A stretch of DNA of 64,000 nucleotides from Bactericera cockerelli. Taxonomy: Eukaryota; Arthropoda; Insecta; Hemiptera; Triozidae. Positions 1-10,097 of this stretch are shown here, in pieces. The first letter of the stretch is position 1; each line of letters opens with the position of its first letter. Where the stretch lies: contig CM044965.1 in the NCBI GenBank assembly GCA_024516035.1, positions 25,299,493-25,363,492 on the forward strand, given 5' to 3'. Under the pieces are notes generated by a model that was not told where the DNA came from, searched no databases, and saw only the letters and a program-made list of their open reading frames with translations. The position numbers and the translations under genes were made by a program.

Positions 1-1050
1 TTTAGCCTCAGCTAAAGAGTATTACTATACAAAAGATTCTTTTTCATTCTAAAATTATTTAACTTTGTTTTTTTTTTACAGATCTAACGAATCAGAACTC
101 CACAAACAAAGCAGAAGCATTTCCTTGGGCTCTTATATGCAGACTTACACAGTCCTCCGATCAATTCCGAATAATACCGAACACCTCCGAATATTTCCGA
201 ACACTTCCGAAGTCACCTTTCCGAGACTAACAAACAACATGGAAGAACTACATGAAATTTTGTTCTTCCATAATCCTTGTATGAGTTTCAAAATCTGATT
301 TTATTATTATTTCTTTCATAACATAATATTTAAGTACCTTTTTTATTATTTTTATAAGAAATATATCATTCTGAAGATATTTTTTTCTCAATGTTATTTT
401 ATGTTGAGTGTAAAATCTCAAAAATCTCACTTATGAATCTGTAAAACCTATAATTTTTATAATTATTGAAATCTATCATCCAGAAAATAATTTTTTCTCA
501 ATATAATCAATATGCTCAGTGTTCAATTTCAAAAATGAATCTGTAAAACCTATATTTTTTATAATTATTGAAATCTATCATCCAGAAGATAATTTTTCTC
601 AAATATTTTTAATTAAATATTTTTAAATAAATAAGGCTAAACGTTTAAAAGTTTCATACATTTGCTTGAAAATAAATAATAAAGCTTCTTAAAAAATAAA
701 GACTATTTATAGCAGGATTTTCATTCAAAGAGGGACCTAAAAATAAATAAGTATCAAATTATATAAAAGCGATAGAAAATTTTTTAGACACAGATTTTTT
801 TTCTTCAATAAATATTAAAATAAATAAGGTTTGTTATTATAAATATATTTTCTTTTCCCTGAAAAAGATTTTGAGTGGCGGATTTTTTTTCTAAAAAAAC
901 CAATCTACTGTCTCTGAAAACAGAACATTGTATGGGCTCGAAAGTCCATGTACTCCCTATATACAATAAATGATAGCTCAATCATTCTCAGATGTAAAGC
1001 TTAAAAAGCACGTTTTGTATAGAAGTACATGTTTCACAGATGATATAGTA
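1..1050. other. AT-rich stretch, no gene recognised
   Basis: Nothing here is recognisable as a gene. A pyrimidine tract ending in acag at 67-80 precedes 80-300, which has several spaced tccgaa motifs and could resemble an exon start, but no family is recognised. An approximately 102-bp direct duplication (433-500 and 535-600, both beginning atgaatctgtaaaacc) is the only clear structure. Confidence 0.6.
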
Positions 1051-1051
1051 A

Positions 1052-1162
1052 GTTATCATATTTGTGTTCATCACTTTCGTGATACGCTGAAACCTGGACT
1101 TGAACCACCGACCTCCAGGTTCCAAGTCCGCAGACTTATCGATCAAGCTACTGAGATTGGTT
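1052..1162 (-). mobile_element. SINE family A (tRNA-derived), partial
   Basis: Family A is the commonest SINE in the window. Read in its own direction it starts ccgacctcagtagcttgatc, has a tRNA-like A box, a ggttcaagtcc B box and an anticodon-like cttgtaa loop. It continues with tttagtaaagcgagtttgag and ends gtgattaacacaaatatgat. This copy lacks much of the central part (tgtgatatcacg to tagtaaagcgag). Confidence 0.85.
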
Positions 1163-1526
1163 AAAAATTGTATGGTATATAATATAGTATTTAGGTATTT
1201 AAGGTTATTATTTACCACATAAATAGGTATATAGCCAATGTATATTTAGGCACATAATACAGGTACAATCCCCTAGGCTACGGCCTAATTTTGCCAAGAT
1301 TTTTACAGATAATATTTTTATTTTTTTTACATTTTTTGACTTTGTACATGAAATGCAATTTCAAAATAAATTGGTGACAATTTTGTCACTTTCAATTTCA
1401 TAAGTCCATTTTTTTTTTTTTTTTTTTTTTAAATTTTTCGACGTTCTTCCCGATGTACAACTGATGTGAAATCCAGTCCCATCAGAATAATAATGAACAT
1501 TAATTACATTCCTCATTTAATTAACA

Positions 1527-1652
1527 TATTTGTGTTAATTACTTTTGTGATAGCACAACTACTCAAACTCGCTTTACTAAATCCACGCTGAAACGACTTG
1601 AAACACCGACCTCCAAGTCACAAGTCCGCCGCCTTATCGATCGAGCTACAGG
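1527..1652 (-). mobile_element. SINE family A copy
   Basis: Minus-strand copy with the tail (aacacaaatatg), the agtaaagcgagtttgag body and the tRNA-like head. The head has lost a few bases relative to other copies. Confidence 0.82.
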
Positions 1653-1903
1653 TTGTTAAATGTGACCTATCTTTCCAAAGATACAGGGTCTCCGTACGAC
1701 CCGTTCAAATGACACCAACATGAACGTATAGATACAGAGTTTATTCACGGTAATTCCTAGAAGAAGAGTGAGTTTTTGACTTTATTTCGGGTATGCGGTC
1801 TCAATAATATCAATTTTGAATACAGCGTGATCAGAGGGCTTCATACCATTTGGCCCATTCTATTCGAAAAACGTTAGAATTTTATACAGGGTACATGCTT
1901 AAA

Positions 1904-2060
1904 CCTGGCTGGGGGACTATAAACAGGGAGTAGACCAGCATTGGCTTGGTTCTGGGGGACCTTGTCAATTATTAGCCTCCTTGTAAAGACAGTGGTAGAA
2001 GTGCTGAGTCATTCCTCCACTGTCTGGCTATCATCGTTCACGATAACGCCACCCTATGAT
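1904..2060 (-). repeat. Dispersed repeat family J
   Basis: Reverse-complement copy of a repeat also found at 14023-14207 and 45972-46204. Shared landmarks are the hairpin-like gtcatcgtgaacgatgg, ccactgtctttac and the ctccctgtttatagtccccc block. The block is single here and tandem in the other copies. No coding capacity was recognised. Confidence 0.75.
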
Positions 2061-2164
2061 GCATAAACCTATTAACGGTCGTTTTTTAAATGCACGATGT
2101 CACGTCATTTGTTGCGGTCTGTCGATGACGTCACGAATATACAGGGTGTTTCAGAAGGCACTGT

Positions 2165-2239
2165 TTAGATTCCCTTGTAGGACTTGTACGCGAGAACCGC
2201 ACTCACAATGTAGAGGGCGGATACGATGAGACCCAAGAC
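2165..2239 (-). CDS. MARVEL-domain protein, exon 4 (C-terminus and stop)
   Basis: The acceptor is ctctctttcag before GTCTTGGGTCTC. The 24 codons encode most of the last membrane helix (VLGLIVSALYIVSAVLAY) and the cytosolic tail KSYKGI, followed by TAA. No duplicated junction is visible for this exon, unlike the other three. Intron 3 (2240-2857) carries retroelement remnants. Confidence 0.92.
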   Translation of the reverse strand, partial: VLGLIVSALYIVSAVLAYKSYKGI

Positions 2240-2270
2240 CTGAAAGAGAGAGAAGAAAAATTTATAAATA

Positions 2271-2720
2271 ACTAGCCGTTTGCCCGTACTTCGCAAAGGG
2301 ACTAAATTTCAAATTAACTAAGGCATGGCCGTACTGCTGGACAGTCATGCCTTTTTGAACTTTTTATAATTTTTCTGGGTAATGCGATAATGGTGTTGGG
2401 GGGGGGTCGATTCTCATGAAAATGTTGATACCTGTTACCTTTTGGGCTGTGGTACTTACTTTACTTTCCGAGTCCATGTGTGATGTCATGGTGGTGGAAG
2501 GATTGATATGGGTGAACCCGTTGGACGCCCAGAACCATTGTTCTGGGCTCCTTCCATGTCCAGTGTGTAGTGTATGGTGTATGTGTAGTTTGTTGAAATT
2601 ATGCACTTAAAACTGACAATTTTAGAAATATTTCTTAAAATTTGATTGGAATTCTAAATGGGCTGTGGTATTGTAAACAGACACCCCCTAATAGATACAT
2701 AGTCAGCTGTAGCCAAGCTG
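2271..2720 (+). mobile_element. Decayed retroelement fragment with nested repeat H
   Basis: Starts aactagccgtttgcccgtac, a motif typical of degraded RTE/Penelope-type ends. Similar starts occur at 23852 and 54763. The tcatgaaaatgttgatacc to gggctgtggta block recurs at 24218-24260. It is split by repeat H (2454-2640), whose near-identical copy is at 9367-9543; the interrupted phrase gggctgtggta resumes after it. Class assignment is tentative. Confidence 0.5.
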
Positions 2721-2857
2721 GCTACAACAACAAGTTCTGGGCTTAATAGCTTTACTTATAAAACTTTGCCCTTATAAGATTTTCTATTATTATTATTAAC
2801 AACAATTAAACGTTTAGAAAGGCCTCAACCATGCTGATGGCAGGAAACAATACTCAC

Positions 2858-2977
2858 GGAGATGACGAAGTAAGGTCTCTGGTAGTGGGTGTTATACTTG
2901 TCGTTGCTGACCTCCAGGAGGAGAATGCAGGAGGCGATGAGGTAGAAGATGAAGGCACCTCCATGATAGATGAATTC
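2858..2977 (-). CDS. MARVEL-domain protein, exon 3
   Basis: Forty codons between a pyrimidine-rich acceptor (tttctgtctcgccag) and a gtgagt donor. They encode the third hydrophobic helix (YHGGAFIFYLIASCILLL), a short polar loop with NDKYNTHYQRP, and the start of helix 4. The acceptor plus about the first 75 nt of this exon are the source of the 97-bp array at 7161-7930. Confidence 0.93.
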
Positions 2978-3095
2978 CTGGCGAGACAGAAATAAACAAG
3001 TTTAATAATAATGTTTGATATCCATACCCATGTTCAAGGAGAAAATTCCTGGAGAGAAGGAAATAAACAAGCTTAATAATAATAATAATAATAAT
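2978..3095 (-). repeat. Partial exon-3 acceptor copy and (TAA)n run
   Basis: Positions 3012-3072 repeat the acceptor-side sequence (aattcctggagaga, aataaacaagc) joined to a short foreign stretch, tttgatatccatacccatg. The same stretch recurs once at 7268-7287. The copy ends in (TAA)n, where the LINE inserted, so this piece and the array at 7161-7930 were contiguous before insertion. Confidence 0.8.
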
Positions 3096-3283
3096 CCGCG
3101 TAAAATTCTGAAATTTTTCCAATTTAAAACTTCTGAATACTGTTTTTCTCAACTTTTCTTTGGTTTTATCGTGTTTGTTGGTTTGTTATTACCTATATAC
3201 AAGTGAAATCAAGGTAAAACAAGTGGATAATACTACCCATCAACTGTTTCTAGAATGGGTAATGTATTGTTCCATGCTTAAAT

Positions 3284-6200
3284 ATGTCACAATCACAACA
3301 AACATCGACTGGGAACAGAGGTTTTGCAAGGGGAATAACAACAAGAGATCATCGGTACTTGCGGCCCACATTCCAGTACCATCATGGTTCATCCTCAGAA
3401 TCCGAACCATCCTCATCAGACGACAATTACTCACCGCGGAGAAGCAATGTCGTAGCCAGCAATGCTTTGCTACCGACAACCACAACCTCTACTTTAGACA
3501 TATCTACTACCCGTTACTCAAACAACAATAGACCTGACAATCCGAATGATTCACCCTATGGACATTCCTTGTCGGTGTTATCTTCACCTGAATGTACCTC
3601 ATCACCCAGTACAACATGTCACCGTAATGAAAAAACGGGCCGTATGCGTTGGACTAAAGAATTAAATAAAAAGTTGTTATACGCATACTATCAATCCACT
3701 GAAGTAGAGACAAATAGGAAAAACTACCTATCAAGACTTGAAAATTACTGGCTTTTGCTTTGTCCTTCCTTGAGTTTCAATAAAAACAAGTTAGCTGGAC
3801 AAGTTAGATCAATTCTTAAGAGACAAGTGTTTACGACCCACGAACTTGACATCATAAAATCAAAAGTAAGGGAAGAATTTTTCCAGCCCGTTACTCAAAA
3901 CAACACAATAAACAATGATAATGATAATGACCAATCAAATCCCATAAATCAGGATCTTGAAGATAGTGTAACAGAATTAAACAATGTATCTGAAAATAAT
4001 GAAAGGAACCAAAATGAAAATAATAATTCTGCTGATATTATCGCCAAGTTTGATTCTTTTGTTGTACAATACAAAAATGTTCACATTGATGTAAAACCTA
4101 ATATTCCCAAAGTACCTTATGGAAACAAAACTTTGAAGACCGTTTTAGAGGTAAATGAAGCACTGAAAACCAAATTCAATTCAAGTAAAACTATATCTGA
4201 AACTCACAACTTAATTTACTGTGCTGCCCTAACTGTCTGTTTCTTACTCAATATTAAAACTCATGAAGGTAACCAACCTAACAAACAAACTAAAAGAACA
4301 CCACCATGGCTATTTAGACTTGAGAATCAAATTAAAAATATGCGAAGTAAAATTGGTACACTGACACACTACTTCAAAAACAATTGTCAAGTGTCATTTT
4401 CTGTAAAACACAAAATTAAAATGATAGCCCATGAGTTGAAAGTTAAATTTTGGACACCTGATTATAATGAAAAGTTAAAAGTTCAACTTGAAATATTGAA
4501 ACAAAGGTCAGCTGCTCTCGGATACAGAATCAGAAAATACAATAAAAGAAAGAAGAAGTACGAACAGAATAAATTATTTAGAAAAAATCAGAAGAAATTT
4601 TACACAAGTCTAAATAAAGAGAAAGTATCGGAAAAATCGGTCCTCCCCACAGCTCAAGACTTGTTTTCCTTTTGGAATAGCTTGTGGGGAGAAAGAAATG
4701 TTCATAATGAAAGTGCTGCTTGGATTAACGAAGAAAAAACAAGAATGACAAATACAAACAAAATGGATTCTATTAAGATCACACGAGATGATGTAACTCA
4801 AGCTGCTAAATATCTCAAGAACTGGAAGAGTCCCGGTCAAGATAAAATTCAAAACTATTGGTTGAAAATGTTCAGCAATTGTCATTTTATATTGGCAAAA
4901 CAATTTCAAGATTGTTTGACTAATCCTGACATGTTACCTGATAGTTTTACAAAAGGCATTACTTACATGATACCTAAAAATAAAAACACACATGATCCTG
5001 GTAGCTACCGACCCATTACCTGTCTTCCAAACATATACAAACTCTTGTCATCTATAATTAAAAGTAAAATATATCAACATGTCTATACAAACAATATTCT
5101 AGCAAAAGAACAGAACGGAATTAAGAAAAAGGCAAGAGGAAGCAAAGAGCTCCTAATAATCGATCGAATCATAACGAATCATGCTAAAAATAATAAACGT
5201 AATTTGTCAGTTGGTTGGATTGACTACCAAAAATGTTATGATTCTATTCCTCACACCTGGATTTTGCAAATACTCGACATCTATAAAGTAGATCCACTTA
5301 TTACCAAGTTTCTTCAAAGTACAATGAACAGTTGGAGTACGAAATTAACGTGTAAACTTGGAGAAAATACGGCTGAGATACGAACAGAAAAAATATTTTT
5401 CAAGCGCGGAATTTTTCAAGGGGATCCGTTGAGTTCGTTATTATTCTGCCTTTGCCTTAACCCTTTAAGCAATATATTAAACAACTCTCCGTTTGGTTAT
5501 AAAATAAACATGAAAGATAACTTCCAACTGAACCATTTATTTTACATGGATGACCTAAAGTTATACGCCAATGGTCCTGATCAATTGGAACATCTCATCG
5601 AACTAGTAACGATGTTTAGTGAAAATATATGTATGAAATTTGGTATAGAAAAGTGTAATGTACTTCATGTTAAAAGAGGAAAAGTATGTGATCCTGTAAA
5701 CATGACGCTTTCCAACAAAATCACTATTAAAAGTTTAAATAAAGGTGAATCATACAAATACCTTGGCTTAAAACAAAATTTTAACATTAATGATACAAAT
5801 ATGAAACAAGAGTATGAAAATATATTCATGAAAAAAGTAAACACTGTCTTGACAACTGAACTAAATGCTAAAAACAAGATTCAAGCCATCAATTCATGGG
5901 CTATTCCGTTTTTGATGTATACTTTTGGAATCCTCACCTGGTCCAAGACTGATCTTCAAAACCTCAACCGGAAAGTACGAATGGCCTTATACAATAACCG
6001 CTCACACCATATTCACTCTGCCACAGAGAGGCTCTATCTACCCAGGAAAGAAGGTGGGCGAGGCTTACTGGACCTACAAATGCTATACTATAAACAAGTA
6101 AATAAGTTCAGACAATATTTCATTGAAAACAAAACACCGTTCATGGAATATTTTAAAAGATCAGATTTCTTCACACCATTAAATTTAGCAAAAGCAACTT

Positions 6201-6505
6201 ACTCGATTTCGCTACCAAGAACACAGGAACAATTGAAAACAGATTTACTTGCTGGACCAATGAAAGGGAAATATCCTAAGTCACTTTACAATGACCCCTT
6301 TGTAGACAAAAGTCTCTCGACAGCGTATCTCACTGACGGTTACCTTATGTCAGAGACTGAGGGATTCATCCATGCTATACAGGATCAAGTGATGAAGACA
6401 CGAAACTACATGAGATATGTGATGAAAGTACCAATTGAAACAGATCTATGTCGTCTCTGTAACCGAGTCACGGAATCCATCCAACACACTCTCATCTGGT
6501 TGTAG
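3284..6505 (+). CDS. LINE polyprotein part 1: reverse transcriptase
   Basis: 1073 codons from ATG 3284. Residues about 1-110 are low complexity (Ser/Thr/Asn). About 118-195 form a basic Trp/Leu-rich block (RMRWTKELNKKLL) common in this LINE group. The reverse transcriptase spans about 510-860, with catalytic Asp 647 in IDYQKCYDS, QGDPLSS near 711, and Asp 756/757 in FYMDDLKLYA. A knuckle begins at Cys 1056/Cys 1059 with His 1069. The last Cys expected for a CCHC knuckle falls in the +1-shifted frame, so a one-base frameshift at about 6490-6497 ends this frame early at TAG. The protein would copy LINE RNA at the nicked target. Confidence 0.88.
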   Translation: MSQSQQTSTGNRGFARGITTRDHRYLRPTFQYHHGSSSESEPSSSDDNYSPRRSNVVASNALLPTTTTSTLDISTTRYSNNNRPDNPNDSPYGHSLSVLSSPECTSSPSTTCHRNEKTGRMRWTKELNKKLLYAYYQSTEVETNRKNYLSRLENYWLLLCPSLSFNKNKLAGQVRSILKRQVFTTHELDIIKSKVREEFFQPVTQNNTINNDNDNDQSNPINQDLEDSVTELNNVSENNERNQNENNNSADIIAKFDSFVVQYKNVHIDVKPNIPKVPYGNKTLKTVLEVNEALKTKFNSSKTISETHNLIYCAALTVCFLLNIKTHEGNQPNKQTKRTPPWLFRLENQIKNMRSKIGTLTHYFKNNCQVSFSVKHKIKMIAHELKVKFWTPDYNEKLKVQLEILKQRSAALGYRIRKYNKRKKKYEQNKLFRKNQKKFYTSLNKEKVSEKSVLPTAQDLFSFWNSLWGERNVHNESAAWINEEKTRMTNTNKMDSIKITRDDVTQAAKYLKNWKSPGQDKIQNYWLKMFSNCHFILAKQFQDCLTNPDMLPDSFTKGITYMIPKNKNTHDPGSYRPITCLPNIYKLLSSIIKSKIYQHVYTNNILAKEQNGIKKKARGSKELLIIDRIITNHAKNNKRNLSVGWIDYQKCYDSIPHTWILQILDIYKVDPLITKFLQSTMNSWSTKLTCKLGENTAEIRTEKIFFKRGIFQGDPLSSLLFCLCLNPLSNILNNSPFGYKINMKDNFQLNHLFYMDDLKLYANGPDQLEHLIELVTMFSENICMKFGIEKCNVLHVKRGKVCDPVNMTLSNKITIKSLNKGESYKYLGLKQNFNINDTNMKQEYENIFMKKVNTVLTTELNAKNKIQAINSWAIPFLMYTFGILTWSKTDLQNLNRKVRMALYNNRSHHIHSATERLYLPRKEGGRGLLDLQMLYYKQVNKFRQYFIENKTPFMEYFKRSDFFTPLNLAKATYSISLPRTQEQLKTDLLAGPMKGKYPKSLYNDPFVDKSLSTAYLTDGYLMSETEGFIHAIQDQVMKTRNYMRYVMKVPIETDLCRLCNRVTESIQHTLIWL

Positions 6506-7040
6506 TGTACTGGCACCAAAGGAGTATACAAATCGTCATAATCTTGTGGGAAACATCTTACATCAAGAACTACTGAAGAAGGTGACATCCAGTAACAAAA
6601 CACAAATTCCTCATTACCTCTACAATCCAGCTCCTGTCATTGAGAATGAACATGTAAAGATTTGTTGGAATTTACCTTTACAAACAGAAGTCAACATTAT
6701 CCACAATAGACCAGATATTTTATTTGTGGATAAAAATACTAATACCATCAATATTATCGACGTCACAATACCACTTGACGATAACCTGGCCCCAGCGTAC
6801 TCGCAGAAAATAAACAAATATGAAGAACTCAGGAGACAGTTGAAACATATATACAATACAAATCATGTAACAATTTTACCCATTGTCATTTCTTCAAATG
6901 GACTAATCCACAAAAACAATGTCAAAAATTTACAAAAGCTCCAAATTGAAAATCCGAATGCTGTTATAAGGAAATGCCAGAAATCCGTGATTCTATCTAC
7001 CACTAACATCATAAGAAAAATCTTGTCAGAAGAAATGTAA
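6435..7040 (+). CDS. LINE polyprotein part 2: restriction-like endonuclease (frameshifted)
   Basis: Continuation of the LINE protein in another frame. The useful part starts near 6497 with the missing knuckle Cys. The PD-(D/E)xK-type nuclease core reads RPDILFVDK then NIIDVTIP, followed by a Tyr/Lys helix (KINKYEELRRQLKHIY) and VTILPIVISSNGL. The upstream ATG at 6435 overlaps part 1 in the wrong frame and is probably not a real start. The stop at 7040 is followed by a 120-base 3' UTR. Confidence 0.82.
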   Translation: MKQIYVVSVTESRNPSNTLSSGCSVLAPKEYTNRHNLVGNILHQELLKKVTSSNKTQIPHYLYNPAPVIENEHVKICWNLPLQTEVNIIHNRPDILFVDKNTNTINIIDVTIPLDDNLAPAYSQKINKYEELRRQLKHIYNTNHVTILPIVISSNGLIHKNNVKNLQKLQIENPNAVIRKCQKSVILSTTNIIRKILSEEM

Positions 7041-7160
7041 CAAACGATTCATACCAAGTCTTTATTACCGTCATCTATGTTGCTTTGTAGCCCATAGACT
7101 GACGTATTACCTTTATTTTACATGTATTATAATGTATGTATCAATAAAGTGAAATCTCTT

Positions 7161-7930
7161 ATAATAATAATAGGAGAATGCAGGAGGCGATGAGGTAGAA
7201 AATGAAGGCACCTCCATGATAGATGAACTCCTGGAGAGACAGAAATAAACAAGTTCAATAATAATAATGTTTGATATCCATACCCATGTTCAAGGAGAAA
7301 ATTCCTGGAGAGAAAGAAATAAACAAGCTTAATAATAATAATAATAATAATAATAGGAGAATGCAGGAGGCGATGAGGTAGAAAATGAAGGCACCTCCAT
7401 GATAGATGAATTCCTGGAGAGACAGAAATAAACAAGTTTAATAATAGGAGAATGCAGGAGGCGATGATGTATAAGATGAAGGCACCTCCATGATAGATGA
7501 ATTCCTGGAGAGACAGAAATAAACAAGTTTAATAATAATAATAGGAGAATGCAGGAGGCAATGAGGTAGAAGATGAAGGAACCTCCATGATAGATGAATT
7601 CCTGGAGAGACAGAAATAAACAAGTTTAATAATAATAATAGGAGAATGCAGGAGGCAATGAGGTAGAAGATGAAGGCACCTCCATGATAGATGAATTCCT
7701 GGAGAGACAGAAATAAACAAGTTTAATAATAATAATAGGAGAATGCAGGAGGCAATGAGGTAGAAGATGAAGGCACCTCCATGATAGATGAATTCCTGGA
7801 GAGACAGAAATAAACAAGTTCAATAATAATAATAATAATAATAGGAGAATGCAGGAGGCGATGATGTAGAAGATGAAGGCACCTCCATGATAGATGAATT
7901 CCTGGAGAGACAGAAATAAACAATTTTAAA
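7161..7930 (-). repeat. Exon-3-derived tandem array with acceptor copies
   Basis: Seven units starting near 7173, 7356, 7447, 7544, 7641, 7738 and 7844, with a basic period of 97 bp. On the minus strand each unit has the pyrimidine tract, a ctccag acceptor, about 75 nt of MARVEL exon 3 and a (TAA)n linker of variable length. None has the exon-3 donor. The array lies in intron 2, 5' of the true exon 3, so each unit is a potential decoy acceptor. One unit (7258-7330) is a composite with the foreign stretch also seen at 3014. Confidence 0.95.
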
Positions 7931-8075
7931 ATAATAATAATGCTCGGTATACGGGTACAATGGTACATTTACTAACGGAACAATACCTAAATAAGGGGCA
8001 AGGACTTCGATTGTTATAGACCTACCTCTCTTTAAATAAATGTTCATACAGTACCTAAATAAAGAGGTGCTTTGT

Positions 8076-8148
8076 TAAACTGTTGGCATAATGGGACTAC
8101 CTGTCTTGCGCTGACAGTCTAAATAAAGCACTACTTATACTTATACCT
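8076..8148 (+). mobile_element. Retroposon tail family K
   Basis: The block tgttggcataatgggactac, then ctgtcttgcgctgaca, then aataaagcactacttatac recurs at 22760, 26703, 29838 and (minus) 34203. The head is not present. It is probably the 3' end of a 5'-truncated retroposon. Confidence 0.7.
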
Positions 8149-8365
8149 TTATACAAATTATTATACATGTCAAAAAACAAATTGAGAGGAACAATGTAAA
8201 CACAATTTAGAGAGAGAGAGAGGGCTGGATGATATTTTTTAAATTAAAAACTATCGAGTGGGGTATTGAATGAAATGGGTATTGATGTCCTCATGCCTGA
8301 TTGAACATTTATAAATTGATAGTTGAATCTGTGTGAGGTCTACAGTTCACAGAACTACTAGTTAT

Positions 8366-8863
8366 TATGCTGACTCAACTTACAAATGTGGTCTTAGCTA
8401 TGATGGAGGCTGTGCTGATCGATATGAGGCATGTCACGAGCAGCGAAAAGGTGCTCAGATACCCATCTCACACACAGGGAATTATTAATATGCTGACTCA
8501 ACTTACAAACGTGGTCTTAGCTATGATGGAGGCTATGCTGATCGAGAGAAGGCATGAAAGGAGCAGCAGAAAGCTGCCCAGATGCCAATCTCACACACAC
8601 GGAAATATTATTATGCTGATCCAACTTACAGAAAGCTGCAAAGGCGGTGAAATAAATGAATGAATAGCAGGATTTTGCTGACTAAACTTACAAACGTGGT
8701 CTTGGCTATGATGAAGGCTATGCTGATCGAGATAAGGCATAAAAGGAGCAGCAGAAAGCTACCCAGATGCCAATCTCACACACACAGAAATATTATTATG
8801 CTGATACAACTTACAGAAAGCTGCGAAAGCGGTGAATTATATTAATGAATAGCAGGATTTTGC
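8366..8863 (-). repeat. Exon-2-derived partial copies (donor side)
   Basis: Three degenerate copies (about 8369-8475, 8491-8590 and 8675-8775) of the 3' half of MARVEL exon 2 together with its gtaagt donor, each followed by a divergent spacer with cacacacac. They lie in intron 2 immediately 3' of the true exon. The flank tgctgactcaacttacaaa is repeated with them. Substitutions between copies show that the duplication is not an exact assembly echo. Confidence 0.9.
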
Positions 8864-8876
8864 TGACTAAACTTAC

Positions 8877-9065
8877 AAACGTGGTCTTGGCTATGATGGA
8901 GGCTGTGCTGATCGAGATGAGGCATGACAGGAGCAGAAGAAAGCTGCCCAGAAAGAAGGCGGTGGCTATGCAGATGAAGAAAGCCTCGGGTCGGTTGGAG
9001 GTGAAGTTGTGAAAGTAGACGTCTGAGTTGTAAATGTAGATACCGAGGATGATGGCACCGATTAT
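8877..9065 (-). CDS. MARVEL-domain protein, exon 2
   Basis: The acceptor is ctttcag before ATAATCGGTGCC, and the donor is gtaagt after ACCACGTTT. The 63 codons encode helix 1 (IIGAIILGIYIY), an extracellular-type loop with NFTSNRPE (an N-F-T sequon), and helix 2 (FFICIATAFFLGSFLLLL), ending SISTASIIAKTTF. Phase 0 at both ends. Confidence 0.94.
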
Positions 9066-9135
9066 CTGAAAGCAATGGAAAAGAAATAAAATTAACCAAA
9101 AACCACCAATACTTTTTATTTATAGTTTTTAAACT

Positions 9136-9322
9136 GATAACCACCAGGCGAGGTTAATGCTCAAAGCATTTTCTACCACCTAACCTTCAGAGTCTTATTA
9201 TTATGTGGTCACAAACTCAAATTGATGAGGAAAAATTCATGCACTGGGTGGAATTCGAACCAACGGATCCCTACGGTCCCTGGAATGCCAGACTAGCGCG
9301 TTAACCACTTGACTACCAGTGC
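9136..9322 (-). mobile_element. SINE family B (tRNA-derived)
   Basis: Family B in its own direction starts gcactggtagtcaagtggtt, then aacgcgctagtctgg, a gttcgaatccc B box and cccagtgca. Those ends can pair as an acceptor stem. A body follows (cataataataagactctgag, gcattaacctcgcctggtgg), ending in an att-rich tail. This copy is nearly full length with a mutated anticodon arm. Confidence 0.85.
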
Positions 9323-9366
9323 ACAAGTAAGATTCCAATAGACATTTCTTGGCTCTGGATAAATAT

Positions 9367-9543
9367 GAGTTATTTACTTTACTTTCCGTGTCCATGTGTG
9401 ATGTCATGGTGGTGGAAGGATCGATATGGGTGAACCCTTTGGACACCCAGAACTAGTGTTCTGGGCTCCTTCCGTGTGTCCAGTGTATGGTGTATGTGTA
9501 ATTGTGTAGTGTGTTGAAATAATGCACTTAAAAAATAACATGA
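9367..9543 (+). repeat. Dispersed repeat family H
   Basis: Close copy of 2454-2640: starts ttactttccg, contains gtgatgtcatggtggtggaa and gttctgggctccttcc, and ends atgcacttaaaa. No protein homology was recognised. At 2454 it interrupts another repeat, which suggests a mobile sequence. Confidence 0.7.
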
Positions 9544-10097
9544 GTTTAACATAATAATCCGATTGTTTTTTTTTTTTTTTTGGTTGAAGGGAAAAATCTT
9601 TTAAAGACACCCAGGTCATCCTGACTTGGGGTGTGGGATTTCACCCAATAAAAACCCACATTCTCAAAGAGCTAACCGCACCTGGATCCGAAAAATATCA
9701 TGACTTCCAGTGCTCCGAAATTTACACTCAATAAGTTTGTGAACACTGAACACTGAACTTGAACAGCACTGATATAATGAAATATGTATCACACATTGCA
9801 TACACAATAGTTGACAGGCGAACATACGATTATAATATTTCTTTATTATAATAAATATAAATATCTATAAAAAATGTATTTAATTTGTATGCACATAGGT
9901 AATTCCTCATTGGCTTCAAATTTACCGTGTACTTTGTTAAAGGTATCCGATGTATGATACGAGTGACACAGTGATAAGACTACCACTCGTATATGACCCT
10001 ACTGACTCAACTCATATTATCCTGCACACCTTGTACCTAGGACCTATGACTCATGGCGTGAGTCACAGAGTAGGCACTGGGCAGTTCCTCCCGAGAC
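9544..10097. other. No gene recognised
   Basis: A T-run at 9569 and a block 9590-9690 (acccaggtcatcctgacttg) look like a decayed element, but no second copy was recognised. The remainder is AT-rich. Confidence 0.5.

Larger units (their letters stand above)
3096..7160 (+). mobile_element. RLE-type non-LTR retrotransposon (R4/Dong-like), nearly full length
   Basis: A 4.06-kb LINE with a 188-bp 5' leader, one long frame, one frameshift and a short 3' UTR ending caataaagtgaaatctctt. It is flanked on both sides by (TAA)n; insertion into TAA repeats is known for Dong elements of the R4 clade. Order: N-terminal basic region, reverse transcriptase, Cys/His knuckle, restriction-like endonuclease. It lies in intron 2 of the MARVEL gene in the opposite orientation. 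The long open frame suggests a fairly recent insertion. The RLE class is strongly supported; the R4/Dong clade is likely but not proved. Confidence 0.87.

Noticed and set aside
970..1164. Small protein-coding frame at 970
   Set aside because: It runs through an inverted SINE A copy.
4610..4909. Antisense open frame of 99 codons in the LINE
   Set aside because: Shadow of the reverse transcriptase frame. No family.
7127..8047. Chain of minus-strand open frames with a repeated SPGIHLSWRCLH motif
   Set aside because: Off-frame translation of the exon-3-derived repeats. The genuine exon uses another frame.
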